Source: Trissonchulus latispiculum (taxonomy: Eukaryota > Nematoda > Enoplea > Enoplida > Ironidae). Taken from it: a stretch of 64,000 nucleotides of DNA. The stretch is taken from assembly GCA_030248195.1 (NCBI GenBank), contig JASAND010028452.1, positions 1-64,000 on the forward strand, read 5' to 3'. A program made the position numbers and the translations under genes. The notes below the pieces were generated by a model, which saw only the letters and a program-made list of their open reading frames with translations, did no database searches and was not told the origin of the DNA. This document shows positions 22,733-34,351 of this stretch, piece by piece. How positions within the stretch are numbered: the stretch's first letter is position 1; each line of letters begins with the position of its first letter.

Positions 22733-23082
22733 GGCAGTTGGGATAAAACATTAATAATAGAAGCAGGCACAGAAAACGAAACGAAAGTCAACGAAATAAA
22801 TAAATATTAGTATTTATAAAAACAATTAATAAATATAATTATTTGTCTAGTATAAAAAATACATCATTGAAATTAATTTAAATAAGAAAATTATATTCAA
22901 TATTAAAGGTTTTAGAAGAAGCTTTTGTATTCCATCCTTTTGTATTAATCCTCAAACTAGGCGTAATTCCACTTCCTAAATCACATTTAGACCTATTTTC
23001 AGCTTTCATTTTCGTTGTTTGCACGCTGATTCCGTTTTCGTTTCATAGACTGCCCGGAAAATACTTTTCATGCCTTTTAAAG
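22729..23082. repeat. Right ~350-bp inverted repeat flanking the hairpin-rich island and FB1
   Basis: Near-perfect reverse complement of 13845-14189. It abuts FB1 on its inner side; its outer side continues into a truncated FB1-like fragment (AAAGTTATTGGTC... to about 23165). Confidence 0.85.
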
Positions 23083-23986
23083 TTATTGGTCAAAAAAAAT
23101 CAAAAATTAGGGCTGGGGGGGGAATTGCGCAAGAGACCCAAAAGGCAGTTGGGATCAACTTTCCATAACCGATGTAATTACGAAATTGATAGTCAGTCCT
23201 GAAGAATTCTGGGGTCATTTCGAGAGTACCCCCCCCGTCCCCGTGGCCACAGGTTGCAAAACATGTATATAAAAAATGTCTTTCAACATGCTAACTATAA
23301 AAATACTAAAATTTTAAAATTTTTAAAATTTTATTTGCCACTGATTCGAATACGCTGATCATTTTTCTTCTTGGACCAATCTCCTAGTTGTGCGGCTAGA
23401 ACAAATTGGAAAAAATTAAAATTTAAAAGAAATTAAAATTTTTGTTATTTTTGAAATCAGCATTGTGAAAAACATACCAAAACTAAATTTCAACTCAATC
23501 GGTAAAGTTTTGCGACCTGTGACCACTCAAGGGGGGTCTGTAATCTGGAAAAGACCCGAAGCCTGTGCTCAAGTTATAGCTTTTCTGGGGTAGGCCTTAA
23601 CTCACTGTAATCAGCAAAAAGCAGATTCAAAAATGGCTGTCCCTAAAACATAGCCGGAGAGAAAAAAGTTAGTTAAAACAAAAATATTGAGAATTTTTTG
23701 TTATAACGACCGTACCCTCCGCAAAAATAAGAATAATTGTCAGTGCATAAACTGTTGAAAAACCGAAAAACCGTTATCAAAATTCTGACCCAGTCCGCTT
23801 TTTATACCGTATTCCCGGATTTATTCCGCATTTTATACCACAAGTCCGCTTTTTGTACTGGCCCAAGTTTTAGAAACTAAAACACTCGTGAATCAAATCT
23901 TTCGCAACATTAGTAACATAGGACGCTTCACGCTACTATAAGTTGTACCCAGATGTGACGACAAAACAAGTTCCATTAAAAATGGT
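23083..23986. repeat. Mosaic of repeat fragments
   Basis: Contains an FB1-like fragment up to the AGTTGGGAT motif at about 23151, a block related to 11530-11640 in opposite orientation (about 23290-23530), and GTCCGCTTTTTATACC-type strings related to 13660-13800. No gene. Confidence 0.5.
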
Positions 23987-24002
23987 TGCCCTTAAAAGGG
24001 CA
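23987..24002 (-). terminator. Histone 3' stem-loop candidate for the H2A gene
   Basis: On the minus strand TGCCCT-TTTA-AGGGCA forms a 6-bp stem with a 4-base loop, 46 nt past the H2A stop codon, followed by ACCATT. This fits the metazoan histone mRNA stem-loop form (YYYU stem, UHUH loop, ARRR) except that the outermost pair is U-A instead of G-C. Near-copies of the same string also occur in dispersed repeats (22574, 14180, 11725), so a repeat-derived coincidence is possible. Confidence 0.55.
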
Positions 24003-24048
24003 GTTGGGATAAAGTTTGAGTTGATGCTTCAGTTACAAATGCTGAAGT

Positions 24049-24444
<396 letters not shown>

Positions 24445-24530
24445 TTAATACACGTAAAAGTAGTTGGGATTAGAAGCAGATGATGTCGAACTACGCAACA
24501 AATTTCCCATTAACAGAGAAGATGAAAAGC

Positions 24531-24599
24531 TCCCGCCAATGAATCAGAAAATTCAAAAAATTTAGCCAATCAGAAACCTGTTTTTCGTAATTTGATTGG
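24531..24599 (-). promoter_or_regulatory. H2A upstream elements: E2F-like site and CCAAT boxes
   Basis: Upstream of the minus-strand start lie TTGGCGGGA (24531-24539, E2F-like) and three CCAAT cores (24536-24540, 24566-24570, and TGATTGG at 24593-24599), a common set for cell-cycle-regulated histone promoters. No clear TATA box is seen. Confidence 0.55.
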
Positions 24600-24619
24600 T
24601 TGAAGCTTGAAGCTTCATT

Positions 24620-25058
24620 TGTATTCATGTCATGACATTCATAGTTCTACATATGCGTAAAAGTACACACTAGCAGAAAGACGTCAAAGTTCATTGTACG
24701 GAGGCTTTTCATTCAACATATGCGTGATTGTACAGACTCATTCATTTTTTCATTCAAAACCATGTACCTAGCACACAATTAAGGGACCTAAAAGTGAAAC
24801 GGAATGGGCACGAATTTCAGGCGGAATGCAAGCGCTTAAAGGGTTTGTTTAGAAACCGGAAATGGAAACACTGTATAAAGATCCGATTTTTAAACTGATT
24901 CCGTTTCCGCATTTTTGTCCCTTTTCTGCTTCCGTTTCCACTATTGTGACCCTGTTTCTGATTCCGTTTCCGCTTTTTAGACTGACCGCGACTATGCCGT
25001 CGTGTCCGCTTTTTGGACAAACCCTGATTAAATGAATATATTTAAAAGGCGTAGCGGT
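24620..25058. other. Intergenic with degenerate repeat
   Basis: Contains repeated CCGTTTCCGC/TCCGCTTTTT strings resembling subterminal repeats of a decayed DNA transposon. No gene. Confidence 0.4.
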
Positions 25059-26824
25059 AGCGGGTCTTTTCCAGATTACCCACCACCAGAGATGAAACCG
25101 GGTCACCGGGCCACCGGGTCACCGGGTCAGTTCGGGTCACTATATGGACCGGGTCACCGGGTCAGGAGCTCTGACCCGGTCTTGACCCGGTATTTTTGAT
25201 TGGAGGAATTTTTTGCTGTTATAGGACATTTTTAAAAGTTTTACCAATTCTTGCCAACTGAAAACTTCAAGAATCCTACTCAAAAACTAGCAATAGAAAT
25301 ATTCTTAACTTAATCGTGTAGTTGTTTTAAATGCTTGTCGCTGTAGTAGTGTCCTCATAATATTTGTAATGTCCTGTCAAGCTTAGATCTAGGTTTGAAA
25401 CTACAATAATTGCGTTGAATCTTAACTAGAAAATGAAAACTATTGCATTGGCCCTGAGGTTTGAAATCTTTATTTTAAAATCTAAAATTCTCCATGCTCC
25501 ATCTACTGTAAGTGATTTATCGCTGCTGCGATTATTTTTGGAGGGAGAGAGTCAGACTGTGGGGTTCAAATCTCGGTAAGAAGGAAAATCTCAGCAAAAC
25601 AAGGTTTACAAATTCTGAGTTTTACTTTGCCTTTTTTGCAATTGTTATGGCTTACTACATATCTTCAGGAACCAATTGTGATTGATTTAAATTCATATTT
25701 TTATAATTCTTAGCCATACGAAAAAATATTTCCAAAGAATTTCCGCTGAGTGAAACTTCAATCATACAACTAAATGAAATATTTTACTAAAATATGTAAT
25801 GATAAAACAGAAAAGTGCTAATGTTAAACCATATGATTAGAATTAGATGATGTTATGACTTTGGCTAGAATTAGATGATGTTATGACTTTGGCAAAGTAT
25901 TTTGTCCAATTTGTTTGATTCAAAAAGATATGTAGTTTACTTCACATTATTGAGTGCAATATCGTGCAAATCGTTTTGATTTTTTCCGGCTTACTTACCA
26001 TATTCACTTACCAATGCTACTACTTTAAGGAAAGCAAAACTTTAGCCCAACTTGTTATTTTAGTCGTCAAAAATGTCCAAAATGGTAAAAAACACTCACC
26101 GCACCCCAATAAAGTATTTTTATTTTTTTGCAAGCTTAAACCTGAATTTTCAAAATACCGGGTCACCGGGTCACCGGGTCAGGGGTCGACCGGGTCACCG
26201 GGTCACCGGGTCAGTAAATAGTGACCCGGTTTCATCTCTGCCCACCACCACTCTAAGTTCTTGAAACTCGACCAAATGAGCTGAAATTTGGTGTGGGAAT
26301 GTTTTCGACCACGCTGAGTTCAAATATTGCAAAATTTTTGATTTCGAGAAATTCGAGTTATTTTCGATTTTTTTCGATTTCCAAGGGTAACCGAAAAATT
26401 TTTTGTCTTCGATTTTGCTGAAAAGTTGTATATAGGGGTTTTCTGGGCCGCAGAACACGAATGTGAAGTCCGTTTTTTGATTCAGCTTTTTGTTAGCTTG
26501 ATATAAGCTAAAGTTGTAAGCTTAAGTTGTAAGCTTATGCTGAGCTAACGAAAAGCTGAATCGAAAAACTGACTTCAGATTCGTGTTCCGCGACCCAGAA
26601 AACCCCTATATACAACTTTTCAGCAAAATCGAAGACAAAAAATTTTTCGGGTGCCCTTGGTCCTCCCTTAGAAATCGAAAAAAACTCGAATTTCTCGAAA
26701 TCAAAAATTTTGCAATATTTGAACTCAGCGTGGTCGAAAACATTCCCACACCAAATTTCAGCTCATTTGGTCGAGTTTCAAGAACTTAGAGTGGTGGGGG
26801 GGGGTAATCTGGAAAAGACCCGCG
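25059..26824. repeat. Foldback element FB2, interrupted by a hAT insertion
   Basis: Outer ends read AGCGGGTCTTTTCCAGATTA and its complement near 26805-26823. After removing the inserted hAT element and one target copy, the arms (25059-25086 plus 26249-26490, against about 26540-26824) are inverted copies around a centre of GCTTAAGTTGTAAGCTTA type. Strings such as ACAACTTTTCAGCAAAATCG relate it to FB1 and to 28040-28310. Confidence 0.85.
25079..26248. mobile_element. hAT-type non-autonomous element with exact 8-bp target duplication
   Basis: The element at 25087-26240 (1154 bp) has perfect 20-bp terminal inverted repeats CAGAGATGAAACCGGGTCAC, subterminal CCGGGTCA repeats at both ends, and identical CCCACCAC direct repeats at 25079-25086 and 26241-26248. 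No transposase is present. Confidence 0.95.
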
Positions 26825-27958
26825 GTAGCGGAAGCGAATTCCATGGCGATTCGGCCAGGCATATTTCTTTATCTAATTACATATTTGGAACAGTATACAC
26901 AAATGGAACTCACAATAGATGCTTCTTATCAGTTTGTAATTAAAAACTTTAAATTTTTAAAAAAATTTTAGAAAGTTATATGGATTTTAAACATCTTGAC
27001 TTTTAAAAATATTTAATGTTTAACTTCATTGAATTGTTTAAGTTAGCATCAGTTCATAATACATCTAAATTTAAGAATTAGCTTGAGCTAATAAATGATT
27101 TTAAAATAAATATTTTTAATTTGAACACAAAGAACTGGAAGATTATTTTATTTTTCATTCAGAATAGGTCAGAATCACCCAGATGCCCGAAATGTTTCGG
27201 TCAGCTTGTGTCCGGTTCCGATTTCCAGCCCTTTCATAAAACACATCTTATTAAAGCCTTCTCGGCAGGAGTAGCGGAATCGCATTTGGAAGTTAGTAGA
27301 AGCACCTTCAAACAGTCTGGCTTTGAGCTTCATCCAGTCTTTGCTATTTTTCAAATTTCGCTTTGGGCTTCATCCAGTGTTTTTTCAAATTTAACTTCAG
27401 TTTTAGCAAGAGTTCATAATTATCTTATATATTAGAAGAAGAGTGAGCCACTAGAGGGCTCCTCTTCTTGGCATTGCGTAACGGTGCTCCGGCCACAATA
27501 CGCTAATGTTCCCCCGTTTGGGGTGGGTCGACCAAATCGACAGCCCACACCTCTCCTCCGTTTGGTGAGGGGGGGGGGCGGGGGTAAGCAGGTTGATTCT
27601 GGCTTTTGAAAGAGGGTTCCGGTTTGGGGGGGGGGTCGCTCAAGCAGGCTAAGCTTGACTGGATCATAGCAAGGAAGCCCCCCATAAGCAAAATTGGTCA
27701 ACTTCAACAGCATGCTGATGGCAACTGACACAACCTTAGAGCTTAAGTTGCACATCGTTGGAAAGCTGACGTGTTCTTTCCAGTGGTATAATACATTTTG
27801 CTGTAGGTTGTATCTATATATATAGTGTTATCTTGAAAACTTTCGCCAAAATTTGCCGTTTTGGTCAATTCTAGCTAAGCGTTGACAAGTAAAACTTTCT
27901 AGGTGTAAGCTGCGGCAAAATGGCTTGGAGCATTCGAGAGACCACGCATTTGGAGTCT
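26825..27958. other. Intergenic, no gene recognised
   Basis: AT-rich; a C/G-tract stretch near 27520-27640 gives spurious open frames. Nothing recognised. Confidence 0.4.
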
Positions 27959-28310
27959 GTCGATTCGGCTTTTCGTTACCTTGTCGATTCGGCTTTTCGT
28001 TACCTTGATATAAGCTTTAACTAACTTATTGAGAAAACCGAATCGAAAAATTGACTTCAGATTCGTGATCAGCGACCCAGAAAACTCTTGTATGTGCGAC
28101 TTTTCAGCAAAATGAAAGAACAAGTTTTTCAGTTAACCTAAAACAGCCCTTCAGAATCGAAAGAAATCGAAATTCGCGAAATCAAAAAAATGCTGCGGTA
28201 TTTGAACTCAGCGTGGCCAACAACATATCCACACCAAACTTCAGCTTGATTGGTCAAGTATTAAAAATTTTTGCACTGGGGTAAATAATCTGGAAAATAC
28301 CCACCGTTTC
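27959..28310. repeat. Half copy of FB2
   Basis: Matches the right arm of FB2 (GACTTCAGATTCGTG, CGACCCAGAAAAC, TTTTCAGCAAAAT, TTGAACTCAGCGTGG) with no opposite arm. Its start has a ~25-bp unit (GTCGATTCGGCTTTTCGTTA) present twice in tandem. Confidence 0.75.
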
Positions 28311-29552
28311 TCATTTCTCAATTTCGTTGAACACAGCTGCGGCGGTGGAGAGATCATTGATGACGAATACGAAACTACAAGATGTATGGTGTGCATACTA
28401 TGCTTCTTTACTAACAATCCTACAAACTAGCGAAAAATTGTTCTCATGCCACTAGAGGTAGTACACAATGTAGTTAAATTTCAGTTTCAAGAACACTGTT
28501 TGTTACAATATAATGTAAGCTTCACTACATTGTAGTAGTTCTCAGTGCTTCGAAATCTTCTAAACTTCGTTTTCAGAAAAGGAAACAAAAGTTCAGTCCG
28601 AGCTTCACTTTTTATCCAAATTAATTTCAGTTTCAGTCAGCTTAAAGTCTCTTCACAAAATAATTTCAGCTTCAGTGACTGAATCACGAATACCACCTAC
28701 TCAAAACTTCTTCACTACCGTCTACTCAAAACTTCATTTTCAGTACTCGGAAGTTTATACGCTTTCCATGTGTCAGATATTACTACAAAAACCTAATAAA
28801 GCGCTCTCGCCTCAATCATAGACAAACTACGGTTATGAAAGAAACGTCAGTGCATCCACAGCACAAACAACTTAATACACGGTACAGACTATATTTCTTT
28901 ATAGTTTCACCAAATCTTTAATGCACAAGAGCTCAGTAGTACATTACCAATACTTTACACATCAATACTAAAATATACTAACGGAGAAACCATTTCTGCA
29001 ACCTCATACACACTGGAGTTGAGTGCTGGCCAATTCCCACAAACGGCTACTTTTGCAAAAACTTACAGCCAGCCACTATGCACACAAGTCAATTCCAGAG
29101 ACGTAAGCAGGGTAGAGGGGAGGGGAAGTGGGAATTCCGTTCGTCGAAACTGTCGATGCTGCTCAAAATTTGCTGTCCATGCGCTGTGCGAACCACATTT
29201 TACAAAATGTGTCCCGCAGCCTCTTCTTTGTTTTGAAGAAGTTTTGCAATGATTTTATTACACTTTTTAAAAATTATAAAAAGTCTTTACAATCTAGGGT
29301 CTTGCCCCCCGACCCCCAATATTACCATCTTACGACCAACATGTTTTGATGGTGATTTGTAGGCCATATGCCAACACCCTAAGCTTCTGGATGCCAGTCT
29401 AAAGGCTAAAAATGCACAAAATGGCGCCAAATCGACAAAACAGCAACCCAACTATTCCAAGCGACTGTCACAGTTCTGAGACGATGGAAAGATTCATCGA
29501 AATTTCACAGGAAGGCTGCAACTCTCCCAACTAAGGGTGCGCCTGACCTTTG
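28311..29552. other. Intergenic, no gene recognised
   Basis: AT-rich sequence with no convincing coding or RNA feature. Confidence 0.4.
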
Positions 29553-29753
29553 TTAGTGATTATCACTTGGTCGCAAGAAGACCTGCTGCTTATCCGCCCC
29601 TTTCCAGATCCAGGGATTATAGGCAGGAGGACATGTCAACCAAAAGATCTGATAGACATTGAATACCATTGATAACAATAAGCCAATAAAAACTATGACA
29701 TTCAAGAAATTATCATACGGTCCTTTCTGCCACACAAGCACTCCATCGTCCTT
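29553..29753 (-). CDS. Cytochrome c oxidase subunit 7A-like, terminal exon (partial gene)
   Basis: Minus-strand exon after a strong acceptor (pyrimidine-rich tract ending CAG at 29754-29756) and running to a stop at 29553. It starts KDDGVLVWQKGPYDN, which matches the COX7A signature (F-Q-x-D-D-G-x-P-V-x-x-K-G-x-x-D), followed by one transmembrane helix (about residues 16-39). COX7A is a small nuclear-encoded subunit of mitochondrial complex IV in the inner membrane. The tail after the helix (about 27 residues) is longer than usual. The first exon(s), which should carry the mitochondrial presequence, were not found in the next 1 kb upstream on the minus strand. In-frame codons just before the exon read LFQ but lie in the acceptor tract and are preceded by a stop. 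Confidence 0.55.
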   Translation of the reverse strand, partial: KDDGVLVWQKGPYDNFLNVIVFIGLLLSMVFNVYQIFWLTCPPAYNPWIWKGADKQQVFLRPSDNH

Positions 29754-30034
29754 CTGAAACAAAGAAAATTAACAAGTAACAAATACATTTCAATTTAATT
29801 ATTCAATAAATAAACCTATTAAGCTTGTTAAATGCGAATGTGTAAATGAGTGATGCGACAACTCCGAAACAAACTGACGACAAACTAATTATTATGTCAA
29901 ATCATCAAAAAAAGCAACACTTATCAATTACCAAGAAGTCAATGCACACTTGTTCCAATCGCAGAACCAAGAGTAAATAATAACTAAGTTAAAGAAATGA
30001 AAGTTGTACACCACCAGGCACCCGAAAAAATCGG

Positions 30035-30095
30035 GCACCTGGCGGGGTTCGAACCCGCTCTTCTGCTTAACGCTAACCAACTGAGCCACAGGTGC
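30035..30095 (-). tRNA. tRNA-like Pol III unit lacking an anticodon arm (tRNA pseudogene or minimal tRNA)
   Basis: The 61-nt minus-strand sequence has a perfect 7-bp acceptor stem (GCACCTG/CAGGTGC), an A box (TGGCTCAGTTGG), and a perfect 5-bp T-arm with B box (GCGGGTTCGAACCCCGC). It is 11-12 nt short between the D and T arms and no anticodon stem can be drawn, so no identity is given. A T6 run three bases past the 3' end is a good Pol III terminator. It may be a tRNA-derived pseudogene or SINE head. Confidence 0.55.
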
Positions 30096-30345
30096 TTCAG
30101 TAGGAAGAGCGGAAGACCGAATACGAATCCAAAGTGTACAACTTTTCAACGCACAAGTGCATTGCCCATCGCAAGTAGAGCGAGAACTCAGTTATTATAC
30201 TCTTGGTAAAACTTTTGTATGCGTATAGTCAAGCGGGAAAAACCCACCCGCATATGCGGGGAAAACCCACTCCCAGTATTACATCAAGAAAATGAGGTAA
30301 ACGCGGCCAAAAAACATAGGAGTGATTCTAAGCCTTGAAATAACT

Positions 30346-31086
30346 TAAGGGGGGGTCCAAATTTTGGTCATTTTTTCGATTTTCTCCTATGTCGCTGATT
30401 TTTTTACATATTTTGTGGTCCAAATGGTATATTTTAATGAGTTTTTAAACTTAAAGTTGTAAGTAGTACGGTTGTTGCGTAATGTCACCTCAAAGTTGAA
30501 GTCTCATGTGTTAAACATAGGAAACTTAAGAAGTTTCACATTTTTGGAGTAGTGTCAAAAAATCTCAAAACTGGGCAATGCTAACCAGCCGTGTCTGGTA
30601 TCACTAGAAAGGCCTGGACGAGTTCAGTGATTTGTTGGAATTAGAATTTTGGTTTAGGTTTATAAAATTTTTTAATTAATTTTTGAACATTTAAAATTTG
30701 AAGGAATTTTAAAAGCGGGTCAAATTTTAAATATTCAAAAATTGATTGAAAAATTTTAAAGAAGTAAATCAAAATTCTAATTCCAACAAATCACAGACCT
30801 TATCCAAGCCTTTCTAATGCTACCAGACAAGGCCGGTTAGCAATGCCCAGTTTCGAGATTTTTTGACATTACTCCAAAAAAGTGAAACTTTTTAAGTTTC
30901 CTATGTTTAACACATGAGGCCTCAATTTTGAGGTGAAATTACGCAACAACCGTACGACTTACAACTTTAATTTTAAAAACTCATTAAAATATACCGTTTG
31001 GACCATAAAATATGTAAAAATCAGCGAGAACGGAAAAAATCGGAAAAATGACCAAAATTTGGAAATGCCCCCCCCCCCCTCTTAAG
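30346..31086. repeat. Foldback element FB3
   Basis: Near-perfect palindrome centred near 30716 with CTTAAGG...CCTTAAG ends, a C/G homopolymer run just inside, and ~350-bp arms. Confidence 0.9.
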
Positions 31087-32304
31087 GGGGGGGGGGGTCG
31101 CTTTTTGGCCGATTTTTCGACCATCTCCGATTTTGCTCATTTTCACATATTTTGTAGTCCCCATGGGTCCCCAAAACAAGACAGGTGCGTTTTGCGTAAT
31201 ATTGCTTCTATCGTGCTGTAGAGCCCTTCAAAGGTGACCTCGACATGTGTTAAACATAGGAAAATGAAAAAGTTAGGTTAAAAAGTTTGTGGCAGAAAAA
31301 TTTTTCGCTGTATGCAAGATACTGCGCTGCAACCTTGTTGTACATGTTAAGCACGTATCAGAGAGTGCAAATAACCCTTCTGAAACGATTTTGTTGAGTG
31401 TCGGACTTTTTGCGATTTTTCAAAGTCAAAATTTCGGAAAATTGGTGCTTTTTGTACCACGAAAAACAGGACCAGCAAAACATTTTCGCCTCTCCTGCAC
31501 GATTGGCAAAAGCTACAGAAATCGCTTATAGATAGTTGCACTCTACGCATACACAGAATTCTTATGACAGTCGTTGCAAATTTCTACCGCTTGTAGTGCT
31601 CTCAAAAAACTTGCCACAAAATGTGCTAATTTTGCAAAAAATCATCATTTTGCACAATTTTCACGTTTTTTAAATAATTTCTCCCTCGTTACCCACTCGA
31701 AAGTCACCAAAATTGGCACATAAAACTCTCAATGCCTGCCTGACATTATGGTAAAGGCAAATGCTTCAAGTTAGAACTTTTCTGTCGTGTCGGCTCCTTT
31801 GATCGCTTACAGGTCACAAAAGTCAATTTTTGAAATTTCCAAAATATTGACAAATTGGGTGTCATTCGATAGCTACTGATGAGCTGAACAACTTTTCTAA
31901 TAGAACTATGTGTCTGAAATTTAGTATCTGAAAGTTAGAGCAAGCTAAAGTTTCAGGGCACAGTTGAAAAAGGGTCAGTTCACAATTGAAAAATGTACTG
32001 TCAACGAATGGATGGATATCCCGGAGTCGTTTTAGTATTAAAATATTAGCCAACCCACAGAATTAATTTGCCATATCAGTTGACCCAAATTTCGCTGCCG
32101 TTCTGTCTCAGCATGACCTTGGAGGGCAAATCACAGTGATTTTCAAGTTTTCCAACTTTATAGCTGAATATCTCTGCCACCGTTTGATTTCGAACTCTAA
32201 TGTTTTGTCTTGTTTTTGAGAACATATGTACCTATATTGCGTGTGAAAATGAGCGAAATCCGTGACTATCGATTTTGACCCAAAGCGACCCCCCCCCCCT
32301 TAAT
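31082..32304. repeat. Terminal-inverted-repeat element abutting FB3
   Basis: Begins CTTAAGGGGG...TCGCTTT and ends AAAGCGACC...CCCTTAA; the terminal ~110 bp are inverted (GCTCATTTTCACA in both arms) while the interior is single-copy. It shares the CTTAAG end with FB3 and overlaps it by a few bases. Confidence 0.75.
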
Positions 32305-33071
32305 TAGCCACAACTTTATTCAGGAACTTCTAGTTTTCAAAGGCATGAAAGTGAGCATTGAAAAATTCAAAAAAGGGCCCACCCCCAAAAAATCGCCCAT
32401 GGGTGCAGTAATTATGATTTGCACTATCATTCTCCACCAGTAGTACTGATAGCGTGAGACTATCTTTATAGGGTGGGCCATTGTTTGGCAGAATATGCTA
32501 GGTTACCAAAATCTGGCATGGTGCCATTTCAAGCTAGTTTCTTCAATTTCGTCGAAGTGGCCAATTTTCCACTAAAATGGGTCCCGTTTGGCTTTAAATG
32601 CAATAAAAGCATATTTTTTTCTGAGTGACAGGCTGATTAAAACGCAGAAATTGAGCAAATTTTAAAAATTTGAATATGTGTTAAAACGTGTTAAAAATAT
32701 ATTATAGTAAATTTTCAAAATTCAATTTTTCCTGGAATTTTCCAAAAATTTCGGTATTTTTCTATGCATATATACCCACTAAAAACCGCATTTGTGAATG
32801 GCACCATCAAAAAATCTTCTGACGTGCTTCCAGCAAAAAAAATCCGGGTGGGTTTTTCGTCGCATTGGATTTTTTCCCGACACGAAAATTTCCTTGTAAT
32901 AACAGGGAGAGACAAACAAATCTCATTCGAAAGCTTAGGGTAAGCCCTAATTAAATAAAAGTGCACGCATACTTTTCGTAGGCCAGAGAGCTTCGCGGCA
33001 GTTAGCCGTACTTTCGGAAATTCTCCGAAACAGAGTCAAACAACTCAAACTTATGGACAGATGTTATTTAT

Positions 33072-33073
<2 letters not shown>
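32305..33073. other. Intergenic, no gene recognised
   Basis: AT-rich; no supported feature. Confidence 0.4.

Positions 33074-33115
<42 letters not shown>
33074..33115. repeat. (TA)n microsatellite
   Basis: About 21 TA units. Confidence 0.95.
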
Positions 33116-33119
<4 letters not shown>

Positions 33120-33168
33120 CATAGTTTGCCTGGGAAATTATATATTATTATTATTACATTATTAATTA

Positions 33169-33349
33169 TTAAACTACTTGAAAATGCAGTTTCCATCGTT
33201 TGGTGTGTTCAGGACCTAAAACTTTCTTAAAGGGCCAACCCAGCTGAATAGCATATTTGGGTCGTCCGTGAAAGTCCAATTTCCCTTCCTTTATCCATCG
33301 TTCATATTCTTTGATATCAAATTCTTCTTCCCAAAGACCTTTATAATTC
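33169..33349 (-). CDS. Terminal coding exon of an unidentified protein
   Basis: Minus-strand exon after an acceptor TTTCTAG, with one base of a split codon followed by 59 codons and a TAA at 33169-33171. The product is charged and aromatic-rich (NYKGLWEEEFDIKEYERW, then GRPKYAIQLGWPFKKVLG) and reads like real coding sequence: no low complexity, no repeat relation elsewhere in the window, sensible splice context. I do not recognise the family. The nearest upstream candidate first exon is at 35637-35798 (mitochondrial presequence), with transposons in the putative intron. Confidence 0.6.
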
Positions 33350-33395
33350 CTAGAAATATATGAAACTTACACTAGTGTAAACCAATATATACAAT

Positions 33396-33770
33396 CAGGG
33401 TATTTTTTAGGGATTTTTTCGGGGGGAGGGGGCTTCCCGGGGGCACCCCCGGGCCCGAGGGGGAAAAGAAATTTCCGGGGGGGAAGATTTTTTGGTAAAA
33501 ATGAGCCAAAAATTGCTATTTTTTGGCGTATTTTACACGTAGAAACGCAAAAAGTTCTCAAAAATGCCAGGATTTAAGCCAAAAATAGCTGTTTTTAGGT
33601 AAAAATCTCCGGCGAAGCCAGAAAATTTTTGTAAATTTGACCATTTTTGGAGAAAATGTAGACCTCATTAAGGGGGAAGACCAAAATCCCGGGGGGGGGC
33701 GATTTCGGGGGGGAAGGCATTTTCGGGAGGGGGAAGCTCAATTTCGGGGGGCCAACGCCAAAATACCCTG
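33396..33770. repeat. G-tract element with CAGGGTAT...ATACCCTG ends
   Basis: Short inverted ends CAGGGTAT(T) and AATACCCTG flank two internal G-run blocks. A homologous copy is at 37986-38362. No target duplication is evident. Confidence 0.7.
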
Positions 33771-34351
33771 TAATGCACACTACGTACCCTACTTTCACAT
33801 ACGTATAAAAACAAAGAATGAATTGCAGGCATCAGATGGCAATAATTTCAATAAGGTTTTTGAATTTTTGAAAAATTTTGCCTTGAAAACATATGAAACC
33901 TGGCACGATGGTTATCATGGACAAATTATCATCCTTAAATTATGAGCTATCAGACGCACTAAGTGTGTGTTTTGGACCAGAATCACAAAGCAAGACGTGC
34001 TTTATCGTTTTTAAGACGATCAGAAATGCTCAGAACTGCATATGGAACAATTTTGAAAAATTAGGGGATGCTGTTTTTACCCGCCGAAGGTCAAAATTTG
34101 CGGGTAAAAAACATGCCAGTACTCAGTCCGGATACAAAATAGGAGGATGCCGCTTTTACTAAACAATAGAGGGGGTCCCCATATACCCCTATGCAAGAGA
34201 GTTTTCTAGCTAAGTTACTTAGCTAAGCTAACCCCTAGCTAAGTTTTCCTTACAGGTCTAGAAATAGTCTTAACAAAACTTCGAAATGTTTAGGTTTTGG
34301 AGGTGATTTGAGGAGGTCAAGTTTGAAACACTATCAGAGTCGACTGCATCG

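Noticed and set aside
27432..27755. Proline-rich minus-strand open frames
   Set aside because: Arise from G/C homopolymer stretches; no conserved content.
29928..30149. Open frame across the tRNA-like unit
   Set aside because: The peptide text (VAQLV, GFEPR) is the usual translation of tRNA A and B boxes.
33893..34162. Plus-strand 89-codon open frame
   Set aside because: Some protein-like composition but no recognisable motif or splice support, and it overlaps a presumed intron of minus-strand exons.
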